Notes under the pieces: model-generated | What the model was told of the DNA's origin: nothing | Database searches by the model: none | Seen by the model: only the letters and a program-made list of their open reading frames with translations | Part shown: positions 53,638 through 63,161 of the stretch, piece after piece | Layout of the letters: every line of letters begins with the position of its first letter | Numbering within the stretch: the stretch's first letter is position 1 | Made by a program: the position numbers and the translations under genes | Assembly (NCBI GenBank): GCA_965651265.1 | Contig: CBFGRV010000002.1 | Coordinates: forward strand, 62,001 to 126,000 | Direction: 5' to 3' | Length of the DNA stretch: 64,000 nt | Source: CBFGRV01 sp965651265 | Lineage (GTDB): Bacteria; Bacteroidota; Rhodothermia; Rhodothermales; VXPQ01

Positions 53638-56565
53638 TTGGCGGAGGGCAGGCTGCTCGACGCTTACAGAATGCTGGAGCCGCTCCTCGAGAGGGAACGC
53701 GACCCCATGGGCGCTTCCATGGATCCGTCTCTGCGCAGCGGACAGATCATGATCCGTTGTCTTGTCGCGCGGGTACACCTCCTGCGGAATGCCGACTCGA
53801 AAAAGGTGATCGAGATGCTGTCGCCTTTCGAGAGCTCCGCCGCGCGGTCGGAGTTAGAGCCCGCACTCCGTGGCGAGGTGGCGCTCTGGTTGGGGTGGTC
53901 GCGCGCCTGGCAGGATCCCAACGAATACGACAAGGCTCGAGCGCTCAACTTGCTCGATGAAGCATGGCGCGCCTTCGATGAATCTTTGAATCCGTCGGGG
54001 TTGTGCTGGTCGCGGATCGCACAGGCGCATGCCTATTTCATGATCGATGAGATCGGTCTGATGAAACAGGCGCTCTCCGACGCGGCCGCGCTGCAGGATC
54101 GGCTGAGTGATCGAGCGGCCAGGGCATGGATCGATTACCTCAGCGTGCCGGTGGCGCGCTTCGAGGGTCGCTATATCGGCGCGCTCGAATATGTCGATTC
54201 CTTGCAGAGATTCGGCGAGGAGATGCGCGACGAGAACGCCCTCGGGCGAGCGCTGGCGCAGCGCGCGGTTCTGGAGTACGAGCTGGGACGAAAACCGGAG
54301 GATGTCATCGCGTCGGCCTCGCGTGCCAGGACGCTGCTGTCGAGATCGGCCGTGGTTGCCGACCTGGCACTGCTTGACGCGTATTATGCCCTCGTGGGCG
54401 CCTCCATGCGTGCAGGTAGATGGAAAGAGGCCGAAAATCTGATCGACGAGGGGCTCGCTCGTCTCGGCTTGTTGGATGCGGCCCGGGGATATCTCCTGCT
54501 CCATCGATCGCGGTTACTCGAATATCGGGGCGATTTCGACGGGGCTCTGGCTGTGCTGGATGACATCGGCCCGCATCTTGAGCGGCGGCACCGCTCGCTC
54601 GCCGCCGGCATCGGCATCGCACGAGCGGGCGTACTGATGCGGAAGAAGGCATTCGCCGAAGCACGAGCACATTTCGATCGAGCGCTACGCCTTGCGCGGG
54701 ACGTCGGGGACATCGGCCACGAGCTTCGTGCCCTGCTCATCGGCGCGCAAATCGAAATCACGCGTAAGAGCCGGGATGAGGCCCTGCAATTCATGCGTGA
54801 AGCGGAGCGGCATGCCGACCACTTCAGCATCCTCCCTATTGCCGCACAACGCTTCCTCATCCAGGGGTATGTAGCGGCCGCGTCAGAGTACTATGACGAT
54901 GCTCGCGCCTACTTTACGCAAGCGCTGTCGGCGTATTCGCTCATCGGGGATGTTTATAGTCAGGCGGTGGCGCAGTGCGCGCTGGCCCGCGTGGCCGGGT
55001 CGGCGGCCGAACTTCGTAACTACGCGGCCTCTGCTCTTCGTGTGTGCGAGCAGTTGCGGGCAACACCGCTGGCGCAGGAGGCGCGCAGACTCCTGAGGAA
55101 TGCCCCGCTGATGTCCGAATCCGCGGCGGATGATGCTACTACCGACATCGGGGCCATCATGGCACGCGCCGCCATTTCCGTCGACCTCGTGGCGGAGGCG
55201 TGGCTGCAGGCGGCCGAAGTGCTCGCTCCGGCACGCTGGCTCGTGGTGTACACCCTGACGGAGGATGGAACGTGGAGGCTCGTGCATGGGCGCGGTCAAC
55301 TGCCGGAGGACCTCGCGTTCCCCGATCCGTCCGTCGATAGAGTCTGCGAGGATGGCGTTGATTGGGTTCGGCTTCGAGGGTTGCCGGCACCGGCGTTTTT
55401 CTTTGGGATGGAATGCGGTGGAGAGGACGATCCGGCCTGCGCCGCCATCGAACGTCGACTCGCGCCCTGGATTCCGGTCGTGAGTCTTGCCCTCGAGCAC
55501 GCCCTGCTTCGGTCGGCTCGCTTGAGCATAGCGGCGGCCGGCACTGACGCACGCGACTCTGGCGCCGCCCTTGAGATCTCATCGAACGTTGGCGTCACCA
55601 CCCCTTCCGTATCGGCTCAGATTCGGCGTGTGAGGTCGGGGCATAGCCCGGTCGTTATCATAGGTGAACGCGGAGTGGGTCGACGCCGGGTGGCCCGTAC
55701 GATTCACGCATCGGGAGACCGGCGGGATGGACCCTTCGTGTCGGTGAGCTGCACGACACGACCGGCCGAGGCCCTCGAAACCATGCTTTTCGGCTCTGAC
55801 GCGGACTCACGCGGAGCCCTACATTCCGCCATTGGCGGATGCCTCTACCTCGAGGACATCGACGCACTTCCCCTCGAGGTACAGTCGCGCTTGTTGCACT
55901 TCCTGCGCGAGGGCGGTCCCCTACTTGCGGGCGGCGAAGTATCCCTGCAAAGCGATGTGAGGATCATCGCATCCTGCACGAATGGTCTCGATCATTTCGT
56001 GCGAGAAGGTGCGTTTCGGGAGGAGCTCTACTATCGTCTCAATCTGGTTTCGATACGTATCCCTCCCCTTCGTGAACGCAGGGAGGAGATCCCTCTTCTC
56101 GTGCAGCAATTCTTGCGTGAGTTTACAGCGCAACGAACCACCACGGCCGCTATCACGAGCCGTGCAATGGACCTCCTCATTCGATACGACTGGCCCGGCA
56201 ACGTGCGGCAGCTTCGCAATGAGATGGAGCGCCTGGTGGCCGACGCGCCCGCAGAGCCTTTCCTGACGATCGACATCGAGGATCTGTCCGCTGCTATCAG
56301 GGAATTTCAGCCGCTCGCTGACATATCCCGACCCGTCACTCAGCGCGACTTGCCTCTGGACGGCCGCGGACTCGACGACATTATGGCGATCACCGAGCGG
56401 TCCGTCATAGAGCAGGCCCTGCGCCGCCACGACGGGCAGGTTTCGGCCACGGCCGATGCACTCGGCCTCTCCCGGCAGGGACTCTATAAGAAGCTCAAGC
56501 GTCTGGGCATCGATCTCGCTGACTTCCAGGCCCAGAACGCCGAGTCTGTTTCTGAACCATCATGA
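53638..56565 (+). CDS. TPR-containing AAA+ regulator of NtrC type with degenerate catalytic motifs
   Basis: About 975 residues. The first 560 are TPR-like helical repeats, then a GAF-like stretch (about 560-640), an NtrC-type AAA+ domain (about 660-880) and a Fis-type helix-turn-helix (GQVSATADALGLSRQGLYKK). The AAA+ domain is recognisable by VRIIASCTN, FREELYYRLNLVSI and PPLRERREEIPLL. However, Walker A reads GERGVGRRR (Arg682 for Lys), Walker B reads GCLYLEDI instead of GTLFLDEI, and the GAFTGA loop is deleted. The start is unsettled: TTG 53638 or ATG 53671, although TPR similarity begins before both, and a GTG at 53461 would overlap sufT by 118 bp. It follows sufT closely and overlaps the VOC gene. 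Confidence 0.8.
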   Translation: MAEGRLLDAYRMLEPLLERERDPMGASMDPSLRSGQIMIRCLVARVHLLRNADSKKVIEMLSPFESSAARSELEPALRGEVALWLGWSRAWQDPNEYDKARALNLLDEAWRAFDESLNPSGLCWSRIAQAHAYFMIDEIGLMKQALSDAAALQDRLSDRAARAWIDYLSVPVARFEGRYIGALEYVDSLQRFGEEMRDENALGRALAQRAVLEYELGRKPEDVIASASRARTLLSRSAVVADLALLDAYYALVGASMRAGRWKEAENLIDEGLARLGLLDAARGYLLLHRSRLLEYRGDFDGALAVLDDIGPHLERRHRSLAAGIGIARAGVLMRKKAFAEARAHFDRALRLARDVGDIGHELRALLIGAQIEITRKSRDEALQFMREAERHADHFSILPIAAQRFLIQGYVAAASEYYDDARAYFTQALSAYSLIGDVYSQAVAQCALARVAGSAAELRNYAASALRVCEQLRATPLAQEARRLLRNAPLMSESAADDATTDIGAIMARAAISVDLVAEAWLQAAEVLAPARWLVVYTLTEDGTWRLVHGRGQLPEDLAFPDPSVDRVCEDGVDWVRLRGLPAPAFFFGMECGGEDDPACAAIERRLAPWIPVVSLALEHALLRSARLSIAAAGTDARDSGAALEISSNVGVTTPSVSAQIRRVRSGHSPVVIIGERGVGRRRVARTIHASGDRRDGPFVSVSCTTRPAEALETMLFGSDADSRGALHSAIGGCLYLEDIDALPLEVQSRLLHFLREGGPLLAGGEVSLQSDVRIIASCTNGLDHFVREGAFREELYYRLNLVSIRIPPLRERREEIPLLVQQFLREFTAQRTTTAAITSRAMDLLIRYDWPGNVRQLRNEMERLVADAPAEPFLTIDIEDLSAAIREFQPLADISRPVTQRDLPLDGRGLDDIMAITERSVIEQALRRHDGQVSATADALGLSRQGLYKKLKRLGIDLADFQAQNAESVSEPS

Positions 56566-56978
56566 CGCGACGCGGCGTGACCTCTGAACGAACATCTGAA
56601 GGTGCAGGTCGTCTGGAGCTGACGCATGCGGCCGTGATGTCGACGAAGCTGGATCGCGCCGTCGAATTTTACTGCGATGTGATCGGGCTATCGCTGAAAT
56701 GCATCGAGGCGGACCCGATCCGGCGAGGGCGCCGGCGCGCCATGCTTGTGGATGATGCCGGATCCGAGGTACTCGAGATCATCGAGATGTCGGAGCTCGC
56801 ACACCCCTCGATTCCCGGCCGCGGGGGTATCCACCACATCGGATTTCGTCTGCCGAAACCGGACTGGCTTCGACTGCGCTCGCGCATGGATGCCCGGGGG
56901 TACGCGTACGAGGAAATCGAAGGTCGACTTTTCGTCAGGGACTACGACGGACTGGTGCTCGAAATTGAGCGATCTTGA
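56562..56978 (+). CDS. VOC-superfamily (glyoxalase-like) protein
   Basis: A 138-residue protein with paired beta-alpha-beta-beta-beta modules: ELTHAAVMSTKLDRAVEFYCDVIGL, split by the sheet VLEIIEMSE, then GGIHHIGFRL and LFVRDYDGLVLEIE. His and Glu residues at the strand ends (THAAV, LEIIE, HHIGF, LEIE) suit a metal site. Substrate is unknown (lyase, dioxygenase or resistance protein are all possible). Its ATG overlaps the regulator TGA (ATGA, 56562-56565), so the two are coupled. Confidence 0.85.
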   Translation: MTRRGVTSERTSEGAGRLELTHAAVMSTKLDRAVEFYCDVIGLSLKCIEADPIRRGRRRAMLVDDAGSEVLEIIEMSELAHPSIPGRGGIHHIGFRLPKPDWLRLRSRMDARGYAYEEIEGRLFVRDYDGLVLEIERS

Positions 56979-57005
56979 GCGTTCAGCCGCTTCGCCTGGC
57001 CAGGC

Positions 57006-57668
57006 TCAATGCCCCTTCTGGATACGAAGCTCGTTGGAGAGCTCATCTGTATCGTCCTCACGGATCCCGACCCCCCGCTTCTCGAGTAGGCGTCCGCAGG
57101 TTCCTATGGCCTCGATCAAGCCGTCGGCGACCCGACCGCTGCGGATTCCGTGGCGGATCTGTTCGACCACTTCGACCCACTCATCGGGGGACACATTCTT
57201 GTTGATGCCGGCATCGCCCAGCACCTCGATACGATGCTCGAGGAGTGAGATGAAGATCAGAATTCCGGTGCGATCCCGGGTCGCGAACACCTCTTCATCC
57301 ACAAAGGCCTTCATTGCGCGACGGTGGACGGCGCGCGCCATGTCATCGGAGCCGACCAGAAGACGTTTCGCCGCCGGCACATAGGCGCCCACGAGCCCAC
57401 CCACGAGACCGGCAGCAACCGTCGCGAACGCCATGCCCCAACCGGTGTGAAGCCATCCGAGTCCCCATCCCTCGTAGAAGTGAAAGATGAGCATAGCAAT
57501 GGCCAGCGCAACAGCGGCCGCCAGCGCGCCTCCTTTCCAGACAGCTACTTCGTACGAATCGCTCGCCTCCACAACGACGGGCACGATCTCTCCGGACGTG
57601 TTTTCCTCGGCCCGCGCCACGGCCTCGCGGATTCGCTCCTTATCCGAAACAGAAAAGAGATCTTTCAC
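57006..57668 (-). CDS. TPM-domain membrane protein
   Basis: A 220-residue protein starting at a GTG. The N-terminus ARAEENTSGEIVPVVVEASD is the start of a TPM domain. Two hydrophobic segments follow (about 45-66, LAAAVALAIAMLIFHF; about 75-98, GMAFATVAAGLVGGLVGAYV). The rest of the domain (FVDEEVFATRDRTGILIFIS and LEHRIEVLGDAGIN) comes after the membrane part. Members are implicated in membrane-protein quality control or phosphatase activity, not settled for bacteria. It follows the zinc-ribbon gene by 66 bp. Confidence 0.85.
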   Translation of the reverse strand: MKDLFSVSDKERIREAVARAEENTSGEIVPVVVEASDSYEVAVWKGGALAAAVALAIAMLIFHFYEGWGLGWLHTGWGMAFATVAAGLVGGLVGAYVPAAKRLLVGSDDMARAVHRRAMKAFVDEEVFATRDRTGILIFISLLEHRIEVLGDAGINKNVSPDEWVEVVEQIRHGIRSGRVADGLIEAIGTCGRLLEKRGVGIREDDTDELSNELRIQKGH

Positions 57669-57734
57669 GGCGTCATTCTGACATTCGGATGCCGGATCAT
57701 TTCGCTGCCTTCGATGCCTCCTCGCTGAACATCG

Positions 57735-58874
57735 CTAGCGACCGCGCACAGATTGCCTCTGCCGCTCGATGGTCTGTAACCATACGTCTGCCTGACGGTA
57801 GTACGGGCTGTCGGATCCTGCCAGTTCCATCACTCGCCGGAACTGCGCGGCGGCATCGTCGAGTCGGTTGATGCGCAAGAGAAACACGGCGCGATTGTAG
57901 TTGGCGGCGAGGTGATCAGGATCGTGCTCCAGCACCATGTTGGTCTGCCGGATGGCCTCCATGGGGTTGGCGGGATCGAACTGATAGACCCAGCCGAGTC
58001 GCGCACGCACGTCCACGTCATCGGGGTTCCGGTCGAGAACCCGCCTGTACGCGTCGATGGCCAGGAGGGCGACATCCGTCTTTCTTTCCTGACCTACCGC
58101 CTCCAGCCACTCGTAATGCAGGTCCCCCGCCCGTCGCCAGTCTGCTTCCGTATCGCTCCGGACGGCGATCCGCTGCTGGCGGATGGCGGCCAGATCAACC
58201 CTCCCGATGCTCAACAGGTAGTCGATGAGCTGGTTCTGAAGGGCCCGTTCCTCCTCCCCATCCGCCCGTTCGATGGCCGTCAGCAAGGAGTCCACACGCG
58301 GGGCGAATCGCTCATCGATCGGGATCGACTCGTGCGCTTCGATAACGGCGGCGCTCCTTGCCTCGGCCGGCATCTGGACTATGCTCGCCGATCCTGTCGC
58401 GCCGACGGGATTCTGCTTCGAAATGATCGTAATTACGTAGAGCGCGACGACCAGCAGCACGGCCAGGCCGATCACGACCCCCACGTAGCGGGACAGGCTC
58501 TGGTCGCTGTCTTCGATCTTCGGAACGGCCTCCTCATTCCCCGCGAGGGCGGCGTGCCCATTCGAGGATTTCGGCCGTGCGGCCTGCTTCACGGGAGGGT
58601 CGATGGCAAGAGCCGAACTGTCTTGTAGCCGCGAGCCACAGCGGCTGCAAAATCTCGAGCCGGGGGGATTTTTCCATCCACATTGATTGCAGAACACCCC
58701 GCTTTCCCGTCCTGCCAGGCCCACAATCTCCTCGGAATGGGCTTCGGGTGGATCAATTCTGCGGTCTATGGCGGGAGGCGTCGCGGAGCCCGATCCCACG
58801 AACGTCCCGCACAGGTCGCACCGTTCCGCACGCTCGGCCAGCCGTGCGCCGCATTCCGGGCACACTTGATTCAT
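57735..58874 (-). CDS. Double zinc-ribbon membrane protein with C-terminal TPRs
   Basis: A 379-residue protein. Two zinc ribbons open it, CPECGARLAERAERCDLCG and CNQCGWKNPPGSRFCSRCG. A transmembrane helix follows (about 133-153, VVIGLAVLLVVALYVITII). The C-terminal 200 residues carry TPR-like units (AYRRVLDRNPDDVDVRARLG, HLAANYNRAVFLLRINRLDD). The ribbons should be cytoplasmic and the TPRs outside. Function unknown. Its ATG overlaps the TGA of the HU-like gene (ATGA, 58871-58874). Confidence 0.85.
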   Translation of the reverse strand: MNQVCPECGARLAERAERCDLCGTFVGSGSATPPAIDRRIDPPEAHSEEIVGLAGRESGVFCNQCGWKNPPGSRFCSRCGSRLQDSSALAIDPPVKQAARPKSSNGHAALAGNEEAVPKIEDSDQSLSRYVGVVIGLAVLLVVALYVITIISKQNPVGATGSASIVQMPAEARSAAVIEAHESIPIDERFAPRVDSLLTAIERADGEEERALQNQLIDYLLSIGRVDLAAIRQQRIAVRSDTEADWRRAGDLHYEWLEAVGQERKTDVALLAIDAYRRVLDRNPDDVDVRARLGWVYQFDPANPMEAIRQTNMVLEHDPDHLAANYNRAVFLLRINRLDDAAAQFRRVMELAGSDSPYYRQADVWLQTIERQRQSVRGR

Positions 58875-59185
58875 CGCCCATCCTCTTTTGTTCGCCGGCG
58901 AGCCTTCATCGATCGATCCACGTTCTTCCGCAATTCCGAAGAAGGCCGAAAAACGGGAACGTATCGCGGCCCAATCCGCATCTCCTCGTTCGTGTGAGGA
59001 TTGCGGGCCTTTCGCGCCTTTCGTAGCTGAACACGAAACGAGCCGAAGCCGCGAAGCTCGATGCCATCGCCCTGTTGGAGGGCATCCGCCACCGTCGAGA
59101 TGAAGCCGTTCACGACGGCCTCGGTTTCGATCCTGGTCAACCCCGTGCCGGACGCGATACGGTCAATGATGTCTGCTTTCGTCAC
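58871..59185 (-). CDS. HU/IHF-family DNA-binding protein
   Basis: A 104-residue histone-like protein starting at a GTG. MTKADIIDRIASGTGLTR, the stretch LQQGDGIELRGFGSFRVQ, then RKARNPHTNEEM and the Pro-containing arm follow the HU/IHF pattern. The C-terminal tail KARRRTKEDGR is a basic extension. It bends DNA and compacts the nucleoid. It heads an operon with the zinc-ribbon/TPR gene, which is an unusual partner for HU. Confidence 0.95.
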   Translation of the reverse strand: MTKADIIDRIASGTGLTRIETEAVVNGFISTVADALQQGDGIELRGFGSFRVQLRKARKARNPHTNEEMRIGPRYVPVFRPSSELRKNVDRSMKARRRTKEDGR

Positions 59186-59362
59186 CGCAGAAGAGAGTGG
59201 CTGTGAGAGATTGGATAAGATGGTGCCTTAATCAGGGAGGTGGCAACTAAACGCCACGGCTGCGTGCATGATTCAGACAAGCTCGCATCTCCGCCCTACG
59301 AAACGCCGTGCGGAACCGGAGCGTAGATCGCAACTCATGTTACCGAAGTTAATTGCGTAGGC

Positions 59363-62300
59363 ATGTCATTCCGATACGTCCTCCCTCTCCTCGTCGTCAT
59401 CGTCAGCCTCCATCCATCGGCGCACGCCCAGGATGCCTCCTGGCAACAGCGGGTTTCCTATGACATCGATATACGGCTAGACACCGATAGCCATCGGATG
59501 GATGGCCGGCAAGTAGTACGCTACGAGAACAACTCGCCCGACACGCTGGATCGGGTCTTTTTCCACCTCTACTTCAATGCGTTCCATCCCGAATCGATGA
59601 TGGCGGAGCGAAACCGGGTGCTTCCCGATCCGGACTCTCGCATCGTGCCGCGGATCTTCAATCTGGGCCCGGACGAGATCGGATTTCATCGCATCGAATC
59701 CATTCGTCAGGATGGCACGCCGGTGGCTTACCGCATCACCGATACGGTGATGGAGGTAAAACTGGCTCATCCGATCGCGCCCGGCGCTGCAACGGAGTTC
59801 GAGCTCGAGTATCATTCGCAGGTGCCGCTGCAGACCCGGCGCAGTGGGCGCCACAATCGGGAAGGCATCGACTACTCGATGAGCCAGTGGTACCCGAAGA
59901 TCGCGGCGTACGATCGGCGCGGTTGGCACGCCGACCCGTATGTGGGCCGCGAATTCTATGCGCCTTTCGGCACGTTCGATGTGCGGATCACGCTACCCTC
60001 CGAGTACGTCGTCGCTGCAACCGGCGTGCTGCAGAATGCAGAGGAGATCGGCCACGGATACACGGAGCGGCCGGTATCCGTCGAATCGGAGACGCTAACC
60101 TGGCACTTTCGCGCCGAGAATGTGCACGATTTCGCCTGGGCCGCCGATCCCGACTACATCCACGACGTGATCGAAAGCGCAACCGGTATAACGGTACACC
60201 TCTTTTACCAACCCGACGTGGCCGAAGTCTGGCAGAACCTCCGCACGGAGGCACCGGCCATCATGGACTTCTTCAGCGAGAACTACGGACGCTACCCGTA
60301 CCCGCAGATGACGGTAGCTCAGGCGGGCGACGGCGGCATGGAGTACCCGATGATCACGTTTGTGACGGGTCGCCGATCGCCGGCTTCCCTGCGGGGCGTA
60401 ACGGCGCACGAGATGGCGCACATGTGGTACTACGGCGTCCTGGGCTCCAATGAGGCCGATTTCGCGTGGATGGATGAGGGCTTCGGAAGCTACATCACTA
60501 CCGAGGTCACTGGTCACCTTACGGGGAATCCTTCGCCGTCACACGCGAGCTCGGCTCTTGGCGTCTTGCAGGCACATCATTACGGTTTGTTCGAGCCGAT
60601 GAATACGCCGTCGGACTGGTTTCGCACGAACTACGGGTACAGCATCGCCGCCTACACGGCCGGCGAGATGCTGCTCGATCTCCTGGGATACGTGATGTCT
60701 GATCCCGTCCGCGACCAGTTCTTGCAGACCTATTTCGAGCGATTTCGCTTCAGGCATCCGGACCCGACGGATGTGGAGAAAGTGGCGGAGGACGTATCCG
60801 GACTTCAGCTTGACTGGTTCTTCGCGCAGTTTACGGAAACCGACTGGACACTCGATTACGCTGTCCGGAACGTTGATTCGAGAAGATCGGGCGCAGCGTG
60901 GCGAGCGGATATCACTCTGGAACGCGTTTCCGACATCGCCATGCCAATCGACGTGCTCATCACGCTGGATGACGGAACAGCACAGTGGGTCACGATTCCC
61001 CTGGGCGTCATGCAAGGCCACAAGCCGGTGCCGCAGGACTGGGTGGTAGCCGATCCGTGGCTGTGGACCTCTCCCCGATACACGCTCTCGATCGATCTGC
61101 CTGCTCGCGTGCGCCGCGTGGAGATCGATCCGATGCTGAGAACGCCTGACCGGAATCGTCTTAACAACGTGACCGGACTCCCGACGGCGATCACATTCCT
61201 GAATGCGCCTCAGCAGCGCTGGACGAGTTACGGCATCGGGTGGAGGCCCCTCGCGCAGTATGCGCATAATTGGGGGATCGGGGCGGGCCTCCAGGCGCGT
61301 GGGACCTACATCTTCGGGCGCTGGCGCACTCAGGCGATGCTTAAGCTCTGGCCTGAGGTGCTGTTTTCGGGTGGGGATGAACCCGATGTGACGTCGGACC
61401 CTGTGCTTCCCATCGACGGCAGCCCGGTCGACGGGATCGACTACGAGCTACGGATCGACCATCCGCAAAGGGTGTTCGGTACGTTCGGGTCGGTGTCGCT
61501 GAGAAGCCGGAAGCATCTGGGGATCATCGAGAGTGAAGCACGAATCTCAGCCTTGCTAGGACGGCATGCGATCCTGCGTCGCGGACAACGGGAGCTGATC
61601 CTCTCCATCGCGCATCAGAATCGCACGAGTGACCGATCCCTATTCACTCCCGTCGCTGCCGGGTTCAGCTCGGATGATCTTGTCTTCGCCCGCGTGGGTT
61701 ACCGATACGAGAACCCGACGACCCGAGTGATCGTCGGCCTCGAAACCGGAGGATCGTTCGCGCCCGGCTTCGATTTTGGGAGTGCGAATCGGGCTTATGT
61801 GGATGCAGCGATATCGACGCCCGTCGGTCCTTTTACCGGCGTCCTACACGCGCAGGTCGGAGTAGGTGCGGACAACCTCGTGAGCCAGCGGCTCTTCCGG
61901 CTCGGCGCGGCCTCATTTTCGGATCGATGGGGTCAGGATGCCTACCGGACGATCGGGGCGCTCGTTGACGACCCTTGGGATGACCTCCACTGGGTCGCCT
62001 TCGGTGGTCCGGGCCCCATCGCCTATTCACTGATGCAGCTCCCCGATTTCGGTGGGACGTCTGTGGTCGGAGCACCTTCCGGATCCAACATTATGGCCGC
62101 TAGCGCGCGACTAGTGACGGGACGTCTCGCGGATGCCAGGCCGCTCCGCCCGCTTCGGCTGGAGCTTTTCTTTGGAGTCGGTGAGGTCTGGTCGAATGAA
62201 TTCGAGGCATCCGATCTGCTGTACGATGCCGGATTCGGCTTGCATTACAACGTGGCCGAGCTAACGATCCTTCGCCGATGGGTTGCGCAATCGAATGTCC

Positions 62301-62428
62301 TCTCCGGGCTTCAGCTGACGGCTCAGTTCCCCGTATGGGTGAGTGATCCGGAGCTCCTCGGCGGCGATGAGCAACTCGACTTCCGCTGGATGTTGGGGAT
62401 CGTAGTTGACAGGCCATTTGGGAATTGA
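59363..62428 (+). CDS. Exported M1-family aminopeptidase-like protein with a barrel-like C-terminus
   Basis: A 1021-residue protein with a signal peptide (LPLLVVIVSLHPSAHAQ). The M1 zinc site is complete: HEMAH (His349, Glu350, His353) and Glu372 18 residues later in WMDEGF, with the exopeptidase-type GGMEYPM loop before it. The catalytic region ends near 580. The last 390 residues are not a usual M1 tail: they read as repeated amphipathic strands with many Gly, Tyr and Arg (GWRPLAQYAHNWGIGAGLQ, VFARVGYRYENPTTRVIVGL). A membrane barrel or large beta-sandwich is likely. Divergent from the HU-like gene by 177 bp. Confidence 0.88.
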   Translation: MSFRYVLPLLVVIVSLHPSAHAQDASWQQRVSYDIDIRLDTDSHRMDGRQVVRYENNSPDTLDRVFFHLYFNAFHPESMMAERNRVLPDPDSRIVPRIFNLGPDEIGFHRIESIRQDGTPVAYRITDTVMEVKLAHPIAPGAATEFELEYHSQVPLQTRRSGRHNREGIDYSMSQWYPKIAAYDRRGWHADPYVGREFYAPFGTFDVRITLPSEYVVAATGVLQNAEEIGHGYTERPVSVESETLTWHFRAENVHDFAWAADPDYIHDVIESATGITVHLFYQPDVAEVWQNLRTEAPAIMDFFSENYGRYPYPQMTVAQAGDGGMEYPMITFVTGRRSPASLRGVTAHEMAHMWYYGVLGSNEADFAWMDEGFGSYITTEVTGHLTGNPSPSHASSALGVLQAHHYGLFEPMNTPSDWFRTNYGYSIAAYTAGEMLLDLLGYVMSDPVRDQFLQTYFERFRFRHPDPTDVEKVAEDVSGLQLDWFFAQFTETDWTLDYAVRNVDSRRSGAAWRADITLERVSDIAMPIDVLITLDDGTAQWVTIPLGVMQGHKPVPQDWVVADPWLWTSPRYTLSIDLPARVRRVEIDPMLRTPDRNRLNNVTGLPTAITFLNAPQQRWTSYGIGWRPLAQYAHNWGIGAGLQARGTYIFGRWRTQAMLKLWPEVLFSGGDEPDVTSDPVLPIDGSPVDGIDYELRIDHPQRVFGTFGSVSLRSRKHLGIIESEARISALLGRHAILRRGQRELILSIAHQNRTSDRSLFTPVAAGFSSDDLVFARVGYRYENPTTRVIVGLETGGSFAPGFDFGSANRAYVDAAISTPVGPFTGVLHAQVGVGADNLVSQRLFRLGAASFSDRWGQDAYRTIGALVDDPWDDLHWVAFGGPGPIAYSLMQLPDFGGTSVVGAPSGSNIMAASARLVTGRLADARPLRPLRLELFFGVGEVWSNEFEASDLLYDAGFGLHYNVAELTILRRWVAQSNVLSGLQLTAQFPVWVSDPELLGGDEQLDFRWMLGIVVDRPFGN

Positions 62429-62530
62429 GTGAAGCGCGACCTGCATAAACAAGCGGAGACGGTCCGTGTCCAAGCGTTTATATTCGTTTCCTTCAAGTAA
62501 TGTCATAATCACCTGACGATCTCGCCTACC

Positions 62531-63094
62531 ATGAGCCCACGCCTACTGTCCCTGATCGCTGTCCTGGTCTCCATAATCGTATTGGTGCCGCGTGCGGATG
62601 CACAGGAAGTCGTGCCGGCGCCGGATCCTCGTCCGAGCCCATTGGCGCTCGCACAGATTACACTTGGCGACGGCACGTATGTGAAGGTGCACTACAGCTC
62701 GCCTCGCAAGCGTGGCCGGGACATCTTCGGCGGCCTGGTTCCATTTGACAGTGTCTGGCGTCTCGGGGCCAATGAGGCCACCGAAATGACTACCACGGGC
62801 CCCATCCGATTCGGTGGCGAACGGCTTCAGGCCGGCACCTATTCTCTGTTCGCGATTCCGCGCGCCGAGTCGTGGACCATCATCGTAAATCGAAATCTCG
62901 GTCAGTGGGGGGCATTCTCCTATGCCGAGGATGCCGACGTCCTTCGCGTCGATGTTCCGACGCAGTCCACGGATAGCATCCATGAGGCCTTCACGATGGC
63001 TCTCGAAGAGGCTGAGGGAGATGCTGATGCCCGGCTGGTCATCACCTGGGATCAGACGCAGGTCGTCGTGCCGATCGCATCGGCGTCGAACTGA
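62531..63094 (+). CDS. DUF2911 family exported protein
   Basis: A 187-residue protein with a signal peptide (LLSLIAVLVSIIVLVPRADAQ). The DUF2911 blocks are KVHYSSPRKRGRDIFGGLVP, VWRLGANEATEMTTT and GTYSLFAIPRAESWTIIVNR, near 50-130. The family is common in Bacteroidota and has no assigned function. It is 102 bp after the M1 gene on the same strand. Confidence 0.92.
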   Translation: MSPRLLSLIAVLVSIIVLVPRADAQEVVPAPDPRPSPLALAQITLGDGTYVKVHYSSPRKRGRDIFGGLVPFDSVWRLGANEATEMTTTGPIRFGGERLQAGTYSLFAIPRAESWTIIVNRNLGQWGAFSYAEDADVLRVDVPTQSTDSIHEAFTMALEEAEGDADARLVITWDQTQVVVPIASASN

Positions 63095-63161
63095 TTCGGC
63101 GTCGAACTGATCGCCCGAAGAGACTCGACGCGCACCGCGATCGCGGAAATCGGATGCTTGC

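Noticed and set aside
62261..62512. An 83-codon minus-strand frame at the end of the M1 gene
   Set aside because: Two thirds lie antisense to the M1 gene and there is no family signal.
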